Shown: one piece after another, positions 35,190 through 44,700 of the stretch | Numbering within the stretch: the stretch's first letter is position 1 | Layout of the letters: every line of letters starts with the position of its first letter | Source of the DNA: Brevibacterium sp. CBA3109 | Lineage (GTDB): Bacteria > Actinomycetota > Actinomycetes > Actinomycetales > Brevibacteriaceae | NCBI RefSeq assembly: GCF_040256645.1 | Contig: NZ_CP158281.1 | Coordinates: forward strand, 1,860,001 to 1,924,000 | DNA length: 64,000 nucleotides | Direction of reading: 5' to 3' | Program-made: the position numbers and the translations under genes | The notes under the pieces: generated by a model | Databases searched by the model: none | Seen by the model: the letters and a program-made list of their open reading frames with translations, nothing else | Told to the model about the DNA's origin: nothing

Positions 35190-35648
35190 ATGTTCAGACC
35201 ACAGGTATCACTGACCGCGCAGACCCCGAAGGACCAGCGCGAGGAGTTGCTCGGCCAGCTCAACGCTGCCGATGCGGTCGGTGATCTGGCGGCGAAAATG
35301 GGGATCGAGTTCACAGAGCTGACTCACGATCATGCCACTGGTACGGCACCGGTGGCGGGCAACACTCAGCCCATGGGTCTCTTTCACGGCGGCGGTCATG
35401 TCGTGCTGGCCGAGTCCCTGGCGTCGATGCACTCATTCCTCATCTCCGGCGGTAAGAACGTCGTCGGCGTCGACCTCAACGCCACGCATCTGCGTGCCGC
35501 GCGGGACGGCACAGTGACCGGCCGCGCCGAGGTGCTCCACCAGGGACGCACGATTGTGTCCCACGAGGTGAAGATGACTGATGACGCCGGTCGGCTCCTG
35601 TCGATTGTGCGGATCACGAACATGATCCTCAAGACCGAACCCAAATGA
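35190..35648 (+). CDS. PaaI-type hotdog thioesterase
   Basis: A 152-residue hotdog-fold protein. The helix motif MGLFHGGGHVVLAESLASMHS is the PaaI-type catalytic region (about residues 62-82), and VGVDLNATHLRAARDGTV forms the following strand. Such enzymes hydrolyse acyl-CoA esters, often hydroxyphenylacetyl-CoA or 1,4-dihydroxy-2-naphthoyl-CoA; the substrate here is unknown. GGAGAG lies six bases before the ATG. In several actinobacteria a gene like this stands between polA and the ANTAR response regulator, as here. Confidence 0.85.
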   Translation: MFRPQVSLTAQTPKDQREELLGQLNAADAVGDLAAKMGIEFTELTHDHATGTAPVAGNTQPMGLFHGGGHVVLAESLASMHSFLISGGKNVVGVDLNATHLRAARDGTVTGRAEVLHQGRTIVSHEVKMTDDAGRLLSIVRITNMILKTEPK

Positions 35649-35753
35649 TCTGCAGGCAGTGACACCTGATGTGCCGGCACTGCCGCCAAACCGCTGGTGA
35701 GCATTGAACGTGGCCCGCGGCGCAAGGACAAGAAGGCCGCAGGTGCAATGCAG

Positions 35754-35788
35754 GAGGCCGGCGAATCCTCATCGGATTCGCCGGCCTC
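35754..35788. terminator. Bidirectional terminator, 15-bp perfect stem
   Basis: GAGGCCGGCGAATCC (35754-35768) pairs exactly with 35774-35788 around a five-base loop. It lies between the convergent thioesterase and response-regulator genes. Confidence 0.8.
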
Positions 35789-35812
35789 CGTGTGTGTTCG
35801 GGTGGACGCTGG

Positions 35813-36433
35813 TTACTTATCGGAGCCGATCTGCTTGAGAACGGTGTCGGCAACTTCGCGCATGGTCAGTCGGCGGTCCATCGAGGTCTTCTGGATCCAC
35901 CGGAAGGCCTCCGGCTCGCTCAGTCCCATCGATGTCTGGAGCAGGCTCTTGGCGCGCTCGACGACCTTGCGGGTCTCGAAGCGTTCGGTCAGATCGGAGA
36001 TCTCACTCTCAAGCGAGCTGATCTCTGCATGACGCGACAGGGCGATCTCGAGGGCCGGGATGAGGTCCGCAGCGGTGAAGGGCTTGACCACGTAGGCCAT
36101 TGCTCCCGCGTCACGGGCTCGTTCGACGAGCTCCTTCTGCGAGAAGGCGGTGAGCAGAACCACTGGGGCAATGCGTGCCCGAGCGATCCTCTCGGCTGCC
36201 GAGATTCCGTCGAGGATGGGCATCTTGATGTCCATCACGACGAGATCAGGGCGCAGCTCTTCTGCCAGGCGGATCGCGGATTCGCCGTCTGCGGCTTCGC
36301 CGACGACGTCGTATCCGACCTCACGCAGCATCTCGACGATATCGAGACGAATCACGGCCTCGTCTTCCGCCACTACGACGCGGCGAACCGGCACGGACTC
36401 ATCTGAAGTTGGTTGTTCGCTGGTTGAAAGCAC
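35813..36433 (-). CDS. ANTAR-domain response regulator (PdtaR-like)
   Basis: A 206-residue two-component regulator. Residues 17-135 are a receiver domain with the acidic pocket VVVAEDEAVIRL, phosphoacceptor Asp68 in LVVMDIKMP and the conserved lysine in AYVVKPFTAADL. Residues about 145-200 are an ANTAR RNA-binding domain (AKSLLQTSMGLSEPEAFRWI). ANTAR proteins bind paired hexaloop hairpins in mRNA leaders and act as antiterminators or modulators; the closest known member by position is PdtaR (Rv1626). No histidine kinase is nearby, so the partner is encoded elsewhere. The start is GTG at 36433, without a leader. Confidence 0.9.
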   Translation of the reverse strand: MLSTSEQPTSDESVPVRRVVVAEDEAVIRLDIVEMLREVGYDVVGEAADGESAIRLAEELRPDLVVMDIKMPILDGISAAERIARARIAPVVLLTAFSQKELVERARDAGAMAYVVKPFTAADLIPALEIALSRHAEISSLESEISDLTERFETRKVVERAKSLLQTSMGLSEPEAFRWIQKTSMDRRLTMREVADTVLKQIGSDK

Positions 36434-36439
36434 GGCACC

Positions 36440-36445
36440 AGTCTA
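36440..36445 (-). promoter_or_regulatory. -10 box of the response regulator (leaderless start)
   Basis: TAGACT (in TTTAGACT) on the minus strand, then six bases and the GTG start at 36433. The spacing places the transcription start on the start codon. The -35 region is not conserved. Confidence 0.45.
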
Positions 36446-36488
36446 AACCAGGCCCACGCGTGCACCGACGTCGGCACCCAAGTTTCTT

Positions 36489-36523
36489 CTGTGATGGTAA
36501 CCACCCCTGTGATGGTCACCACC
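36489..36523. repeat. Tandem 18-bp repeats with palindromic cores
   Basis: CTGTGATGGT(A/C)ACCACC occurs at 36489-36505 and 36507-36523, differing at one base. Each copy contains an inverted repeat (GGTAACC and GGTCACC cores, extended by TGGT/ACCA). They lie about 55-90 bases upstream of the response regulator start and 110-140 bases upstream of the tRNA-promoter region on the other strand. They look like paired operator sites. Confidence 0.5.
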
Positions 36524-36622
36524 GGGCAGGACGTCTGAGCAATCGAATTCTCGATCACTGTCGCCGCCATGGCGCGAACGCCGACCACCTCTGCCGATTG
36601 TGCAATCGCGCAAAAGCTGTCG

Positions 36623-36628
36623 TAAACT
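36623..36628 (+). promoter_or_regulatory. Possible -10 box for tRNA-Leu
   Basis: TAAACT ends 31 bases before the tRNA. TTGTGC at 36598-36603 could be the -35 box, though the 19-base spacer is long. Confidence 0.4.
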
Positions 36629-36659
36629 CAAGCCTGTCGCGGATTCGGTCCGCGGCTTA

Positions 36660-36741
36660 GCCGGATTGGCGGAATCGGTAGACGCGGTGCACTCAAAATG
36701 CATTGTCGAAAGACGTGTGGGTTCGAGTCCCACATCCGGTA
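36660..36741 (+). tRNA. tRNA-Leu (anticodon CAA)
   Basis: The acceptor arms GCCGGAT and ATCCGGT pair (with a G-U at the outermost position), followed by discriminator A. The anticodon stem TGCA/TGCA encloses loop CTCAAAA, giving anticodon CAA, which reads UUG. A long variable arm (TTGTCGAAAGACG) marks a class II tRNA, and GGTTCGAGTCC forms the T arm. CCA is not encoded. The box is typical leucine: A73 discriminator and D-arm with GG. Confidence 0.95.
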
Positions 36742-36780
36742 CTCAGCGTGTGCTCCAGACAGTCGATGGACACGAAGCAG

Positions 36781-36824
36781 CAGTGAAGGGGCCGGCGGAC
36801 TTACGTTCGCCGGCCCCTTCACTG
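36781..36824. terminator. Terminator after tRNA-Leu
   Basis: A 17-bp perfect stem (36781-36797 with 36808-36824, CAGTGAAGGGGCCGGCG and complement), extendable by three inner pairs to a four-base loop. It separates the tRNA from the convergent symporter. Confidence 0.75.
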
Positions 36825-36942
36825 TGCCCCGCCAGGCCCTCTTTGCTGGAAACGGACCCGTCAGCTGCGACGATCGAGAACGCAACGATGCGTGTCGAAG
36901 CGCTGGTCTCCCGCCGCGAGCTGGGCCACATGCGCAGGTGAG

Positions 36943-38298
36943 TCAGGCATAAGTCTCGCTTGAGGACTCTGCTTCCTCGTCGACCGGCACATAGCCGTCG
37001 ACACGGTCGGAATCGTAGCGGTCGAGATCGAGGATTCCGTGGCGTTTGGCCACAATGGCTGGGACGAGAGCCTGTCCGGAGACGTTGAGTGCCGTGCGTC
37101 CCATGTCGACGATCGGCTCGATCGCCAGGAGCAGGCCCACGCCTTCAAGGGGCAGACCGAGAGTGGACAGAGTCAGCGTCAGCATCACTGTGGCCCCGGT
37201 CGTGCCCGCTGTCGCCGCGGAACCGATGACAGAGACGAAGACGATGAGGAAGTACTGGACGGGCCCGAGGTCGATGCCGAAGAACTGGGCCACGAAGACT
37301 GCGGCGATCGCCGGGTAGATCGCGGCGCAGCCGTCCATCTTCGTTGTCGCGCCGAAGGGAACTGCGAATGCCGCGTAACTGTGCGGAACGCCGAAATTGT
37401 CGGTCGCGACCTTCTGGGTCACTGGCATGGTGCCGATCGATGACCGGGATACGAAGCCCATCTGGGCCGCCGGCCACACACCGGAGAAGTACTGACGAAC
37501 GGAGAGGCCGTTGAGTTTGGCCAGAGTCGGGTACACAACGAAGAACACGAGCGCCAGGCCGATGTAGACGGCGACGACGAACCACAGCAGGGAACCCATG
37601 GTCGACCACCCGTAGGAGTTCACGGCATTGCCGATGAGCCCAAGGGTGCCGATCGGAGCGATGCGCACGATCCACCAGACCACCTTCTGCACAACGGCCA
37701 AGGCCGCCTCAACGAACTGGAGGAAGGGTTCAGCTGCCTTGCCGACCTTGACTGCGGCGATGCCGATCGCGCCGGAGGCGATGATGAGCTGAAGGATGTT
37801 GAAGTTGACGTCTGAGACCAAGCCGCCGGCATCGTCGGCGGAGGTGCCCACCTCGAGCCCAAGGAAATTGACTGGCACGAGTCCGGTGAGGAATCCGATC
37901 CAGCTTCCTTCATGAGCGGGCGCAGAACCGCTCAACGAAGTGGCGTCAGCGTGCATTCCCGGCTGCAGAACAACACCGAGGATGAGCCCGATGAGGACGG
38001 CGATAAGTGCCGTGAAGGCGAACCACAGGAGTGTGGAGACCGCGAGCCTGGCTGCGTTCGTGACCTTGCGCAGGTTGCCGATGCTGGCAATGATCGCTGT
38101 GATCACGAGTGGCACGACGGCCGCCTTGAGGAGGGTCACATAGGACGATCCGATGGTGTCCAAGGTCTGACCGAGCCAGTTGTCCTGGCTCTCACTGACC
38201 GGACCCCAGGACCGGGCAGCAAGCCCGAGAACCACGCCAGCAATCAGCGCTATGGTGACCTGCACCCCGAATGATCGGCTCCACTTGGGCAATCTCAT
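36943..38298 (-). CDS. DAACS-family dicarboxylate/amino acid:cation symporter
   Basis: A 451-residue transporter with the fold of the glutamate transporter GltPh: eight hydrophobic segments plus two re-entrant hairpins. The first hairpin signature is SRSSIGTMPVTQ; the unwound helix 7 reads FGATTKMDGCAAIYPA, where the classical NMDGT is KMDGC; the second hairpin region is GTTGATVMLTLTLSTLGLP. The GC-A-x-YPA variant recalls bacterial L-cystine transporters, so cystine is a possible substrate besides dicarboxylates, but this is not decided by sequence. GAGGAG lies four to five bases before the ATG. An operator-like repeat cluster is upstream. Confidence 0.87.
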   Translation of the reverse strand: MRLPKWSRSFGVQVTIALIAGVVLGLAARSWGPVSESQDNWLGQTLDTIGSSYVTLLKAAVVPLVITAIIASIGNLRKVTNAARLAVSTLLWFAFTALIAVLIGLILGVVLQPGMHADATSLSGSAPAHEGSWIGFLTGLVPVNFLGLEVGTSADDAGGLVSDVNFNILQLIIASGAIGIAAVKVGKAAEPFLQFVEAALAVVQKVVWWIVRIAPIGTLGLIGNAVNSYGWSTMGSLLWFVVAVYIGLALVFFVVYPTLAKLNGLSVRQYFSGVWPAAQMGFVSRSSIGTMPVTQKVATDNFGVPHSYAAFAVPFGATTKMDGCAAIYPAIAAVFVAQFFGIDLGPVQYFLIVFVSVIGSAATAGTTGATVMLTLTLSTLGLPLEGVGLLLAIEPIVDMGRTALNVSGQALVPAIVAKRHGILDLDRYDSDRVDGYVPVDEEAESSSETYA

Positions 38299-38330
38299 GC
38301 CACTCCTCTTCTTCGTCGGTCGATTTCCGA

Positions 38331-38379
38331 GCGATGCTCACTGCAAGCGATGCTCAACTCAATGGACAACTGTTGAGCA
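38331..38379. repeat. Direct and inverted repeats upstream of the symporter
   Basis: GCGATGCTCA is repeated at 38331-38340 and 38347-38356. Overlapping the second copy, TGCTCAAC (38351-38358) is mirrored by GTTGAGCA (38372-38379), an eight-bp inverted repeat with a 13-base gap. The cluster starts 33 bases upstream of the symporter start and is a likely regulator-binding region. Confidence 0.5.
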
Positions 38380-38467
38380 ATCGTGGAAATTCCGCAAGTC
38401 CGAGTGAAGTGACTCTCACTGCTGCTGCCCCGCACATCGCGGCCAGTACCGCCCAGGTCCCGGCCAT

Positions 38468-38510
38468 GACAACGGCGGATGACCCGAAAATCGGATCAGC
38501 CGCCGTTGTC
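38468..38510 (-). terminator. pyk terminator hairpin
   Basis: GACAACGGCGG (38468-38478) pairs with CCGCCGTTGTC (38500-38510), an 11-bp stem. The structure lies about 70 bases after the pyk stop. Confidence 0.6.
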
Positions 38511-38579
38511 GTCCAGTGGCGTCAGGAGCGCGGGAAGGTCAGAGCCTCACAATGCCTCTCCGCGAAACAGCAGGCCCGT

Positions 38580-40127
38580 TCAGTGCCTCGGCGTTCCGTT
38601 CTCCTTGACTATCGGCACCTCACGGGTACCAGGCGATTCGAACACGATGCCATACCCTGCCAAGGGATCTTCATCATCGTCCGAGGAGTCTTCGTAGGCC
38701 GCTGCGACGCCCTTGGCTGCATCGCCCATCGTGTGGATGCGCAGGGCATTGGTCGACCCTGGGATGCCGGGAGGGGACCCTGCCACGAGGATGCTCTGAT
38801 CACCTTCGTGAGCAGTTCCGTCAGCGAGCAGCACGGCATCGACCTGCCTGGCCATCTGGTCCGTGTGCCGCACGGTCTTGACCAGATAAGGGCGGACTCC
38901 CCACGTCAGAGCCAGCTGGTGGCGAACCTGCGCATCGGGCGTGAAGCCGAGGATGGGCCAAGCGGGACGCAGACGCGACATCCGGCGTACTGAGTCGCCT
39001 GTCTGGGAGAAGGTGCACAGCAGATCGATGTCGAGCTGCTGAGCAATTTGGACCGCTGCCGCGGTCACGGCCCCTCCCTTGGTGTGAGGAACTGTGCCCA
39101 ATTGCGGGATTCGCTCCATACCGTGTTCCTCGGTGGACTCGATGATGCGGCTCATGGTCCGGATCGCTTCGACCCAGTAATCGCCCACGGAGGTCTCGCC
39201 GGAGAGCATGAGGGAATCGGCGCCGTCGAGGACTGCGTTGGCGCAGTCGCTCGCCTCGGCGCGTGTGGGCCTGGCCGCATCGATCATGGTCTCGAGCATC
39301 TGCGTTGCCACGATCACGGGCTTCGCCTGCTGACGAGCAATCTCGACAGCGCGTTTCTGTACGATCGGGACCTGCTCGAGAGGAAGCTCCACACCGAGGT
39401 CGCCGCGGGCGACCATGATTCCGTCGAAGGCGTCGATGACTGCATCGAGCTGTTCGACGGCCTGCGGCTTCTCCAGCTTGGCGATGACAGGAGCGGTGAT
39501 GCCGACCTCATCCATGACCGCCCTGACATCATCCATGTCCTCGGGGCTGCGGACGAAGGACAGTGCCACCCAGTCGAAGCCGAGTTCAAGGCCCCATTTG
39601 AGGTCCTCGATGTCTTTCTCTGACAGTGCCGGCACGGAGACCGGAACACCGGGAAGGTTGATGCCTTTGTGGTTCGAGATCGTTCCGCCGATCTCCACTT
39701 CGGTGACGACATCGGTGTCGGTGACCTCGGTGGCGCGCAGACGCAGTCGACCATCGTCGATGAGCAGCGGATCGCCGACGGAAACATCACCTGGCAGAGT
39801 CGACAGCGTCGTGCTCACGATCTCAGCAGTGCCGGCGATGTCGCGATTGGTGATGGTGAATGTTGCGCCTTCGACCAATTCCTCCTTGCCGTTGGCAAAG
39901 TTGCCGACCCTGATCTTCGGACCCTGCAGATCGAGCAGCACCGCGACGGCGCGGCCGGTGTCGAGTGCGGCCTGGCGAACCCAGGCGAATTTCTCTTCGT
40001 GCTCTTCCCGCTTGCCGTGGCTGAGATTGAATCTGGCCACATCGACGCCTTCGTCGACGAGAGCGCGGATCTCTTCATAGGAGTTCTGGTTCGGACCTAA
40101 TGTTGCGACTATCTTTGCACGCCTCAT
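38580..40127 (-). CDS. pyk: Pyruvate kinase
   Basis: A 515-residue glycolytic enzyme making pyruvate and ATP from phosphoenolpyruvate. The start MRRAKIVATLGP, the substrate site VARFNLSHGKREEH, GPKIRVGNF, the active-site region APVIAKLEKPQAVEQ with MVARGDLGVELPLEQVP, and ATQMLETMI are all present. The C-terminal allosteric domain (about residues 350-480) is complete, with a short acidic insert (SSDDDED) near the end. The ATG at 40127 is preferred over a frame extending to 40136. TAGGGT seven bases upstream may make the mRNA leaderless. Confidence 0.95.
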   Translation of the reverse strand: MRRAKIVATLGPNQNSYEEIRALVDEGVDVARFNLSHGKREEHEEKFAWVRQAALDTGRAVAVLLDLQGPKIRVGNFANGKEELVEGATFTITNRDIAGTAEIVSTTLSTLPGDVSVGDPLLIDDGRLRLRATEVTDTDVVTEVEIGGTISNHKGINLPGVPVSVPALSEKDIEDLKWGLELGFDWVALSFVRSPEDMDDVRAVMDEVGITAPVIAKLEKPQAVEQLDAVIDAFDGIMVARGDLGVELPLEQVPIVQKRAVEIARQQAKPVIVATQMLETMIDAARPTRAEASDCANAVLDGADSLMLSGETSVGDYWVEAIRTMSRIIESTEEHGMERIPQLGTVPHTKGGAVTAAAVQIAQQLDIDLLCTFSQTGDSVRRMSRLRPAWPILGFTPDAQVRHQLALTWGVRPYLVKTVRHTDQMARQVDAVLLADGTAHEGDQSILVAGSPPGIPGSTNALRIHTMGDAAKGVAAAYEDSSDDDEDPLAGYGIVFESPGTREVPIVKENGTPRH

Positions 40128-40134
40128 GCACACC

Positions 40135-40140
40135 ACCCTA
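40135..40140 (-). promoter_or_regulatory. Possible -10 box for pyk (leaderless start)
   Basis: TAGGGT on the minus strand ends seven bases before the pyk ATG and starts just after the gltBD terminator. No matching -35 box is present; the hairpin occupies that place. Confidence 0.3.
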
Positions 40141-40147
40141 CCTGTAC

Positions 40148-40177
40148 CGTGGCGGGCGATTCGAACCGCCCGCCACG
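40148..40177 (-). terminator. gltBD terminator
   Basis: CGTGGCGGGCG (40148-40158) pairs with CGCCCGCCACG (40167-40177) around an eight-base loop, about 70 bases after the gltD stop and 20 bases before the pyk start. Confidence 0.7.
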
Positions 40178-40243
40178 TCTGTTCGTCGGAGGAGAATCAC
40201 GCACATCTCCGTGCGGACTTCTCATTAATTGACACCATCCATC

Positions 40244-41704
40244 TTAACATTTAAAACTTTTATCGTGTGGTCCGACCGGTTCGGGTAGGCGTGAAGAACC
40301 GGTGAGGAACCGATCGACCTCGGCCGCAACCGACCGACCTTCGGCGATGGCCCACACGATGAGCGACTGGCCCCGACCGGCGTCACCGGCGATGAAGACT
40401 CCTGGTGCTGACGCCGAATAGGAGTCGTCGCGGGCAAAGGAACCGCCCGCAGCCACGTCGAGTTCCAGCGCCTCGGGCTCGGGGCCTGAGAACCCGAGTG
40501 CCAGGAGGACGAGATCGGCGTCGAGACGGTGCTCGGTGCCGGGTGCTGGAATGCGCCGACCGTCGACGTACTGGGTCTCGGCGACATCGATGCCGATCAC
40601 TCTGCCCTGATCATCGCCGACGAACCCTGTTGTCGATGCGAGGTATCGCCGCGTTCCACCCTCCTCATGAGAGGACTGAACCTCGAAGATCCGTGGAACC
40701 GTCGGCCACGGGTCGGATTCGCTGCGGTCGGCAGGAGGTTGCGCTCCGATCGCCAAGGTAGTCACCGAGGCCGCGGCTTGCCGCAGCGCCGTGCCCAGAC
40801 AGTCGGCTCCCGTATCGCCGCCACCGATGATGATGACGTGTTTGCCTCGGGCATCGATGTACTCTCCGGCCCCGCCGGGACTCGAGGCCTCCCCCGCCTG
40901 CACTCGGTTCGAGGGCACCAGGTAGTCCATCGCGAATTCGACCCCGGCCAGGTCCCGCCCACCGATGTCCATGTCCCGGGGCACCGTGGCTCCCGTGCAC
41001 ACAACGACCGCATCGAAGCTGGACTGCAGCTCCTCGAGTCTGATGTCGGCGCCGATATCGGCCGAGGGCTTGAAACGAGTGCCTTCGGACCGCATCTGAT
41101 CGAGACGGCGATCGATATGATGCTTCTCGAGTTTGAAGTCGGGTATCCCGTAGCGCAGCAGGCCGCCGAGGCGGTCATCGCGTTCGTAGACGACGACGGT
41201 GTGACCGGCTCTGGTCAGCTGTTGGGCAGCAGCGAGGCCGGAGGGACCCGAACCGATGACGGCCACCGTGTGCCCGGTGATCCGTTCGGGGATCACCGGT
41301 TGGATGAGGCCAGCGGCGAATCCCTGGTCGACGATGGTCACCTCGACCTGTTTGATCGTCACCGCCGGCTGGTTGATGCCGAGGACACAGGCGCTCTCAC
41401 ATGGTGCAGGGCAGGCCCTGCCGGTGAATTCCGGGAAGTTGTTCGTCGCATGGAGGAGTTCGACCGCCCGTGGCAGCTCTCCCCGGTACATTGCATCGTT
41501 GAACTCGGGAATCAGATTGCCCAAGGGACACCCCTGATGGCAGAAGGGTACACCGCAGTCCATGCAGCGTGAGGCCTGTCTGCGCAGCTGTTCGGGGTCT
41601 CCCGCCTCGTAGACCTCCCGATAGTCCATGAGACGGATCGGGACCGGACGCCGCCGGGGCGTCTCCCTGTGATCGACGCTCAGGAATCCGTGTGGATCAG
41701 CCAT
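40244..41704 (-). CDS. gltD: Glutamate synthase, small subunit
   Basis: A 486-residue FAD/NADPH and iron-sulfur protein that feeds electrons to GltB. The N-terminal cysteine cluster ([17 protein letters not shown] and [12 protein letters not shown]) binds 4Fe-4S centres. The first nucleotide-binding motif is [17 protein letters not shown] (about residue 150) and the second is [15 protein letters not shown] (about residue 285). The C-terminal FAD region has [17 protein letters not shown]. The ATG at 41704 overlaps the last bases of gltB. A longer frame upstream lies inside gltB and is not used. Confidence 0.95.
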   Translation of the reverse strand: MADPHGFLSVDHRETPRRRPVPIRLMDYREVYEAGDPEQLRRQASRCMDCGVPFCHQGCPLGNLIPEFNDAMYRGELPRAVELLHATNNFPEFTGRACPAPCESACVLGINQPAVTIKQVEVTIVDQGFAAGLIQPVIPERITGHTVAVIGSGPSGLAAAQQLTRAGHTVVVYERDDRLGGLLRYGIPDFKLEKHHIDRRLDQMRSEGTRFKPSADIGADIRLEELQSSFDAVVVCTGATVPRDMDIGGRDLAGVEFAMDYLVPSNRVQAGEASSPGGAGEYIDARGKHVIIIGGGDTGADCLGTALRQAAASVTTLAIGAQPPADRSESDPWPTVPRIFEVQSSHEEGGTRRYLASTTGFVGDDQGRVIGIDVAETQYVDGRRIPAPGTEHRLDADLVLLALGFSGPEPEALELDVAAGGSFARDDSYSASAPGVFIAGDAGRGQSLIVWAIAEGRSVAAEVDRFLTGSSRLPEPVGPHDKSFKC

Positions 41705-44700
41705 TGGCAACCTCCAGAATTGTGTGCCAGGCGGTTTCGGAATCCGCAGGCTCTCCAGCCGCGGTGAGTTCGTCCTGAACGTCCTTGACCATCGCATACG
41801 CGACGGGAATGATCTTCGTGAAGCGGGACAGGACGTCCTCTCCTCTGCTCAGTCCCTCGAGCAGCTGCGCGGCCAGGGGTGAATTCGTCCACTGAACATG
41901 TTCAGACAGCAGTCGCTGCAGGACGTCCATATCAACGACTCCGACCCCGGTGAAGCGGAACACACCCGCGGCGCGTTCCTTGGGGTTGAGCCGGGCCGGA
42001 TTGAAATCCAGGACGTATGCCGTGCCACCGGACATTCCGGCGGCGAAGTTGCGTCCGATTGCGCCGAGGATCACGGCGATTCCTCCTGTCATGTACTCAA
42101 GGCCGTGGTCGCCGATTCCCTCGACGACCGCCTCGGCGCCGGAATTGCGCACCATGAACCGCTCACCCACCTGCCCGGACACGAACAGCTTGCCGGTAGT
42201 CGCACCGTAGCCCAGGACATTGCCCGCGATCACATTGTGTTCGGGGCGAGTCGGGTTCTCAGCGTGCGGATGCACGCTGATCGTTCCTCCGGAGAGTCCC
42301 TTGCCGACGTAGTCGTTGGCATCCCCGTGCAGGTCGATGCTGACTCCACGAGGCAGGAACGCCCCCAGCGACTGCCCTGCGGTGCCGTGCAGCTTCAGTC
42401 TGATCGTGTGCTCGGGCAGTCCGCGGTCCGCGTGGGCGCGGGTGACGTGATGGCCCAGCAGCGTGCCGACGCTGCGGTCCGTGTTCTCAATCGCCGTGGT
42501 GATCGTGACCTCGGTTCCGGACTGGATCGACTTCTCTGCCTCAGCCAACAGTCGCAGATCGAGTTCGCCCGCGAAATCGCGGTCGACTCCTGTAGTGCAT
42601 TTGCGGGCCGAGGCGGTGCTGCCGTGAATGTCTTCGGGCACCTTCAGAATCGAGGCCAGGTCAAGGTTCAGCCCAGAGGCGCGCTCTTGTTCGTCATCGA
42701 TGCGCAGCCTCTCGACTGCACCGATGGCTTCATCGAGCGTCCGCAGGCCCAGTTCCGCAAGGTAGCCGCGCACCTCCTCGGCGATGAAGGTGAAGAAGTT
42801 CACCACGTGGTCGGCCTGACCATGGAAGCGCTCACGCAGCTTCGGATTCTGGGTCGCAACACCGACAGGGCAGGTGTCTTTGTGGCAGACGCGCATCATG
42901 ATGCAGCCCGAGACGACGAGAGCTGTGGTCGCGAACCCGAATTCCTCACCTCCGAGCAGAGCGGCGACGATGACGTCTCGACCTGTTTTCAGCTGCCCGT
43001 CGACCTGAACGCTGACCTTCTCCCGCAGACCGTTGAGCACCAGTGTCTGCTGGGCCTCGGCGAGGCCGAGTTCCCATGGGGTGCCGGCGTGCTTAAGTGA
43101 GTTCAGCGGGCTGGCTCCAGTTCCTCCGTCGTGGCCGGAGATGAGCACGACGTCCGCGCCGGCCTTGGCCACCCCGGCGGCAACCGTGCCGACCCCGATC
43201 CCGGACACGAGTTTGACGTGCACACGGGCCCGGGCGTTGGCCCGACCGAGATCGTGGATGAGCTGTGCCAGGTCCTCAATGGAATAGATGTCATGATGCG
43301 GTGGTGGGGAGATGAGTCCGACTCCGGGAGTGGAGTGACGGGTCTTTGCGATCCACGGGTAGACCTTGGCTCCCGGCAGCTGACCGCCCTCACCGGGTTT
43401 CGCTCCCTGGGCCATCTTGATCTGCAGATCGTCGGCCTCGGTCAGGTAGTGGCTGGTCACACCGAAGCGACCGCTGGCGATCTGCTTGATCGCTGAGCGG
43501 CGTTCGGGATCGATAAGACGTTCGGTGTCTTCCCCGCCCTCGCCCGTGTTGGACTTGCCGCCGATGCGGTTCATCGCGATGGCCAGCGTTTCGTGCGCCT
43601 CCTGCGACAGGGAGCCGTAGCTCATGGCTCCGGTGGAGAAGCGCTTCATGATCTCCGCAGCGGGTTCCACCTCGGCGATATCGATGGGACCGGTGTCGAC
43701 GGGCACGAGTTCGAACAGGCCACGCAGCGTCATCAGCTCACGCGACTGCTCGTTGACTGCCCGGGTGTACTCACCGAAGATGTCGAATCGTCCGGTGGCT
43801 GTGGAGTGCTGGAGTTTGAAGATCGTCTCCGGGTTGAACAGATGACCAGGTCCTTCTCGCCGCCATTGGTATTCACCGCCGACCCGCAGGTCCCGGTGCG
43901 CAGGCTTGGGATGATCGTCGCGGTGGGCGTCGGCGTGTCGGGCGCTCGACTCCGCAGTGATCTCGATGATCCCCTTCCCGCCCAGCTGATGTGGGGTGGA
44001 GGTGAAGTACTCGTCGATGAAGTCAGCGCAGAGTCCGAGAGCTTCAAAGGTCTGCGCGCCGTGATAGGACTGCACCGTCGAGATCCCCATCTTCGACATG
44101 ATCTTCAGCAGCCCCTTGTTCAGTGCCGCAAGCACATTCGCCACGGCCGCGGATTCGCTGACGCCCCCGATCCGCTCCGATCGTACGAGCGCCTCCGCCG
44201 ACTCCATGACGAGATAAGGGTTGACCGCTGAGGCGCCGAAGGCCACCAATGTGGCAACGTGGTGGACCTCCCGCACGTCACCTGCCTCGACGATGATGGA
44301 CACACGAGTGCGCGAACGCTGCCGGACGAGGTGGTGATGGAGTGCTGAGGTCAGCAGCAGGGACGGGATCGGAGCGAGATCTGCCGTCGAATCCCTGTCG
44401 CTGAGGATGATGAACACGGCACCGGCCTCGACCGCGGCGCTCGCTTCCTGACACAGTGCGTCGAGACGCATCCTCATCGCTTCGGGACCCGCATTCACCG
44501 AGTACAGCCCCGGCAGGGTCACGCTGGGTCGACCATCGTCGACGCCGAGGTGGTGGCCCTGTACGTGTGCAATCGCAGTGAGTTCGTCGTTGTCGATGAC
44601 GGGTCGGTCGAGCAGGATGTGCGCGGAGTCTGGGCGCGCGAACTGAAGGAGGTTGCCTTCACGTCCGATGCCCGAGGACATGCTGGTGACGATGTCCTCC

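Noticed and set aside
36489..36523. Start of a CRISPR array
   Set aside because: Only two 17-base units with a one-base gap, no spacers and no cas genes.
41898..43100. Long open frame opposite gltB (and similar ones opposite tkt at 4719-5693 and uvrB at 25196-26284)
   Set aside because: These are antisense shadows typical of high-G+C coding DNA. They have no ribosome-binding sites or recognisable domains, and the opposite strand holds well-known genes.
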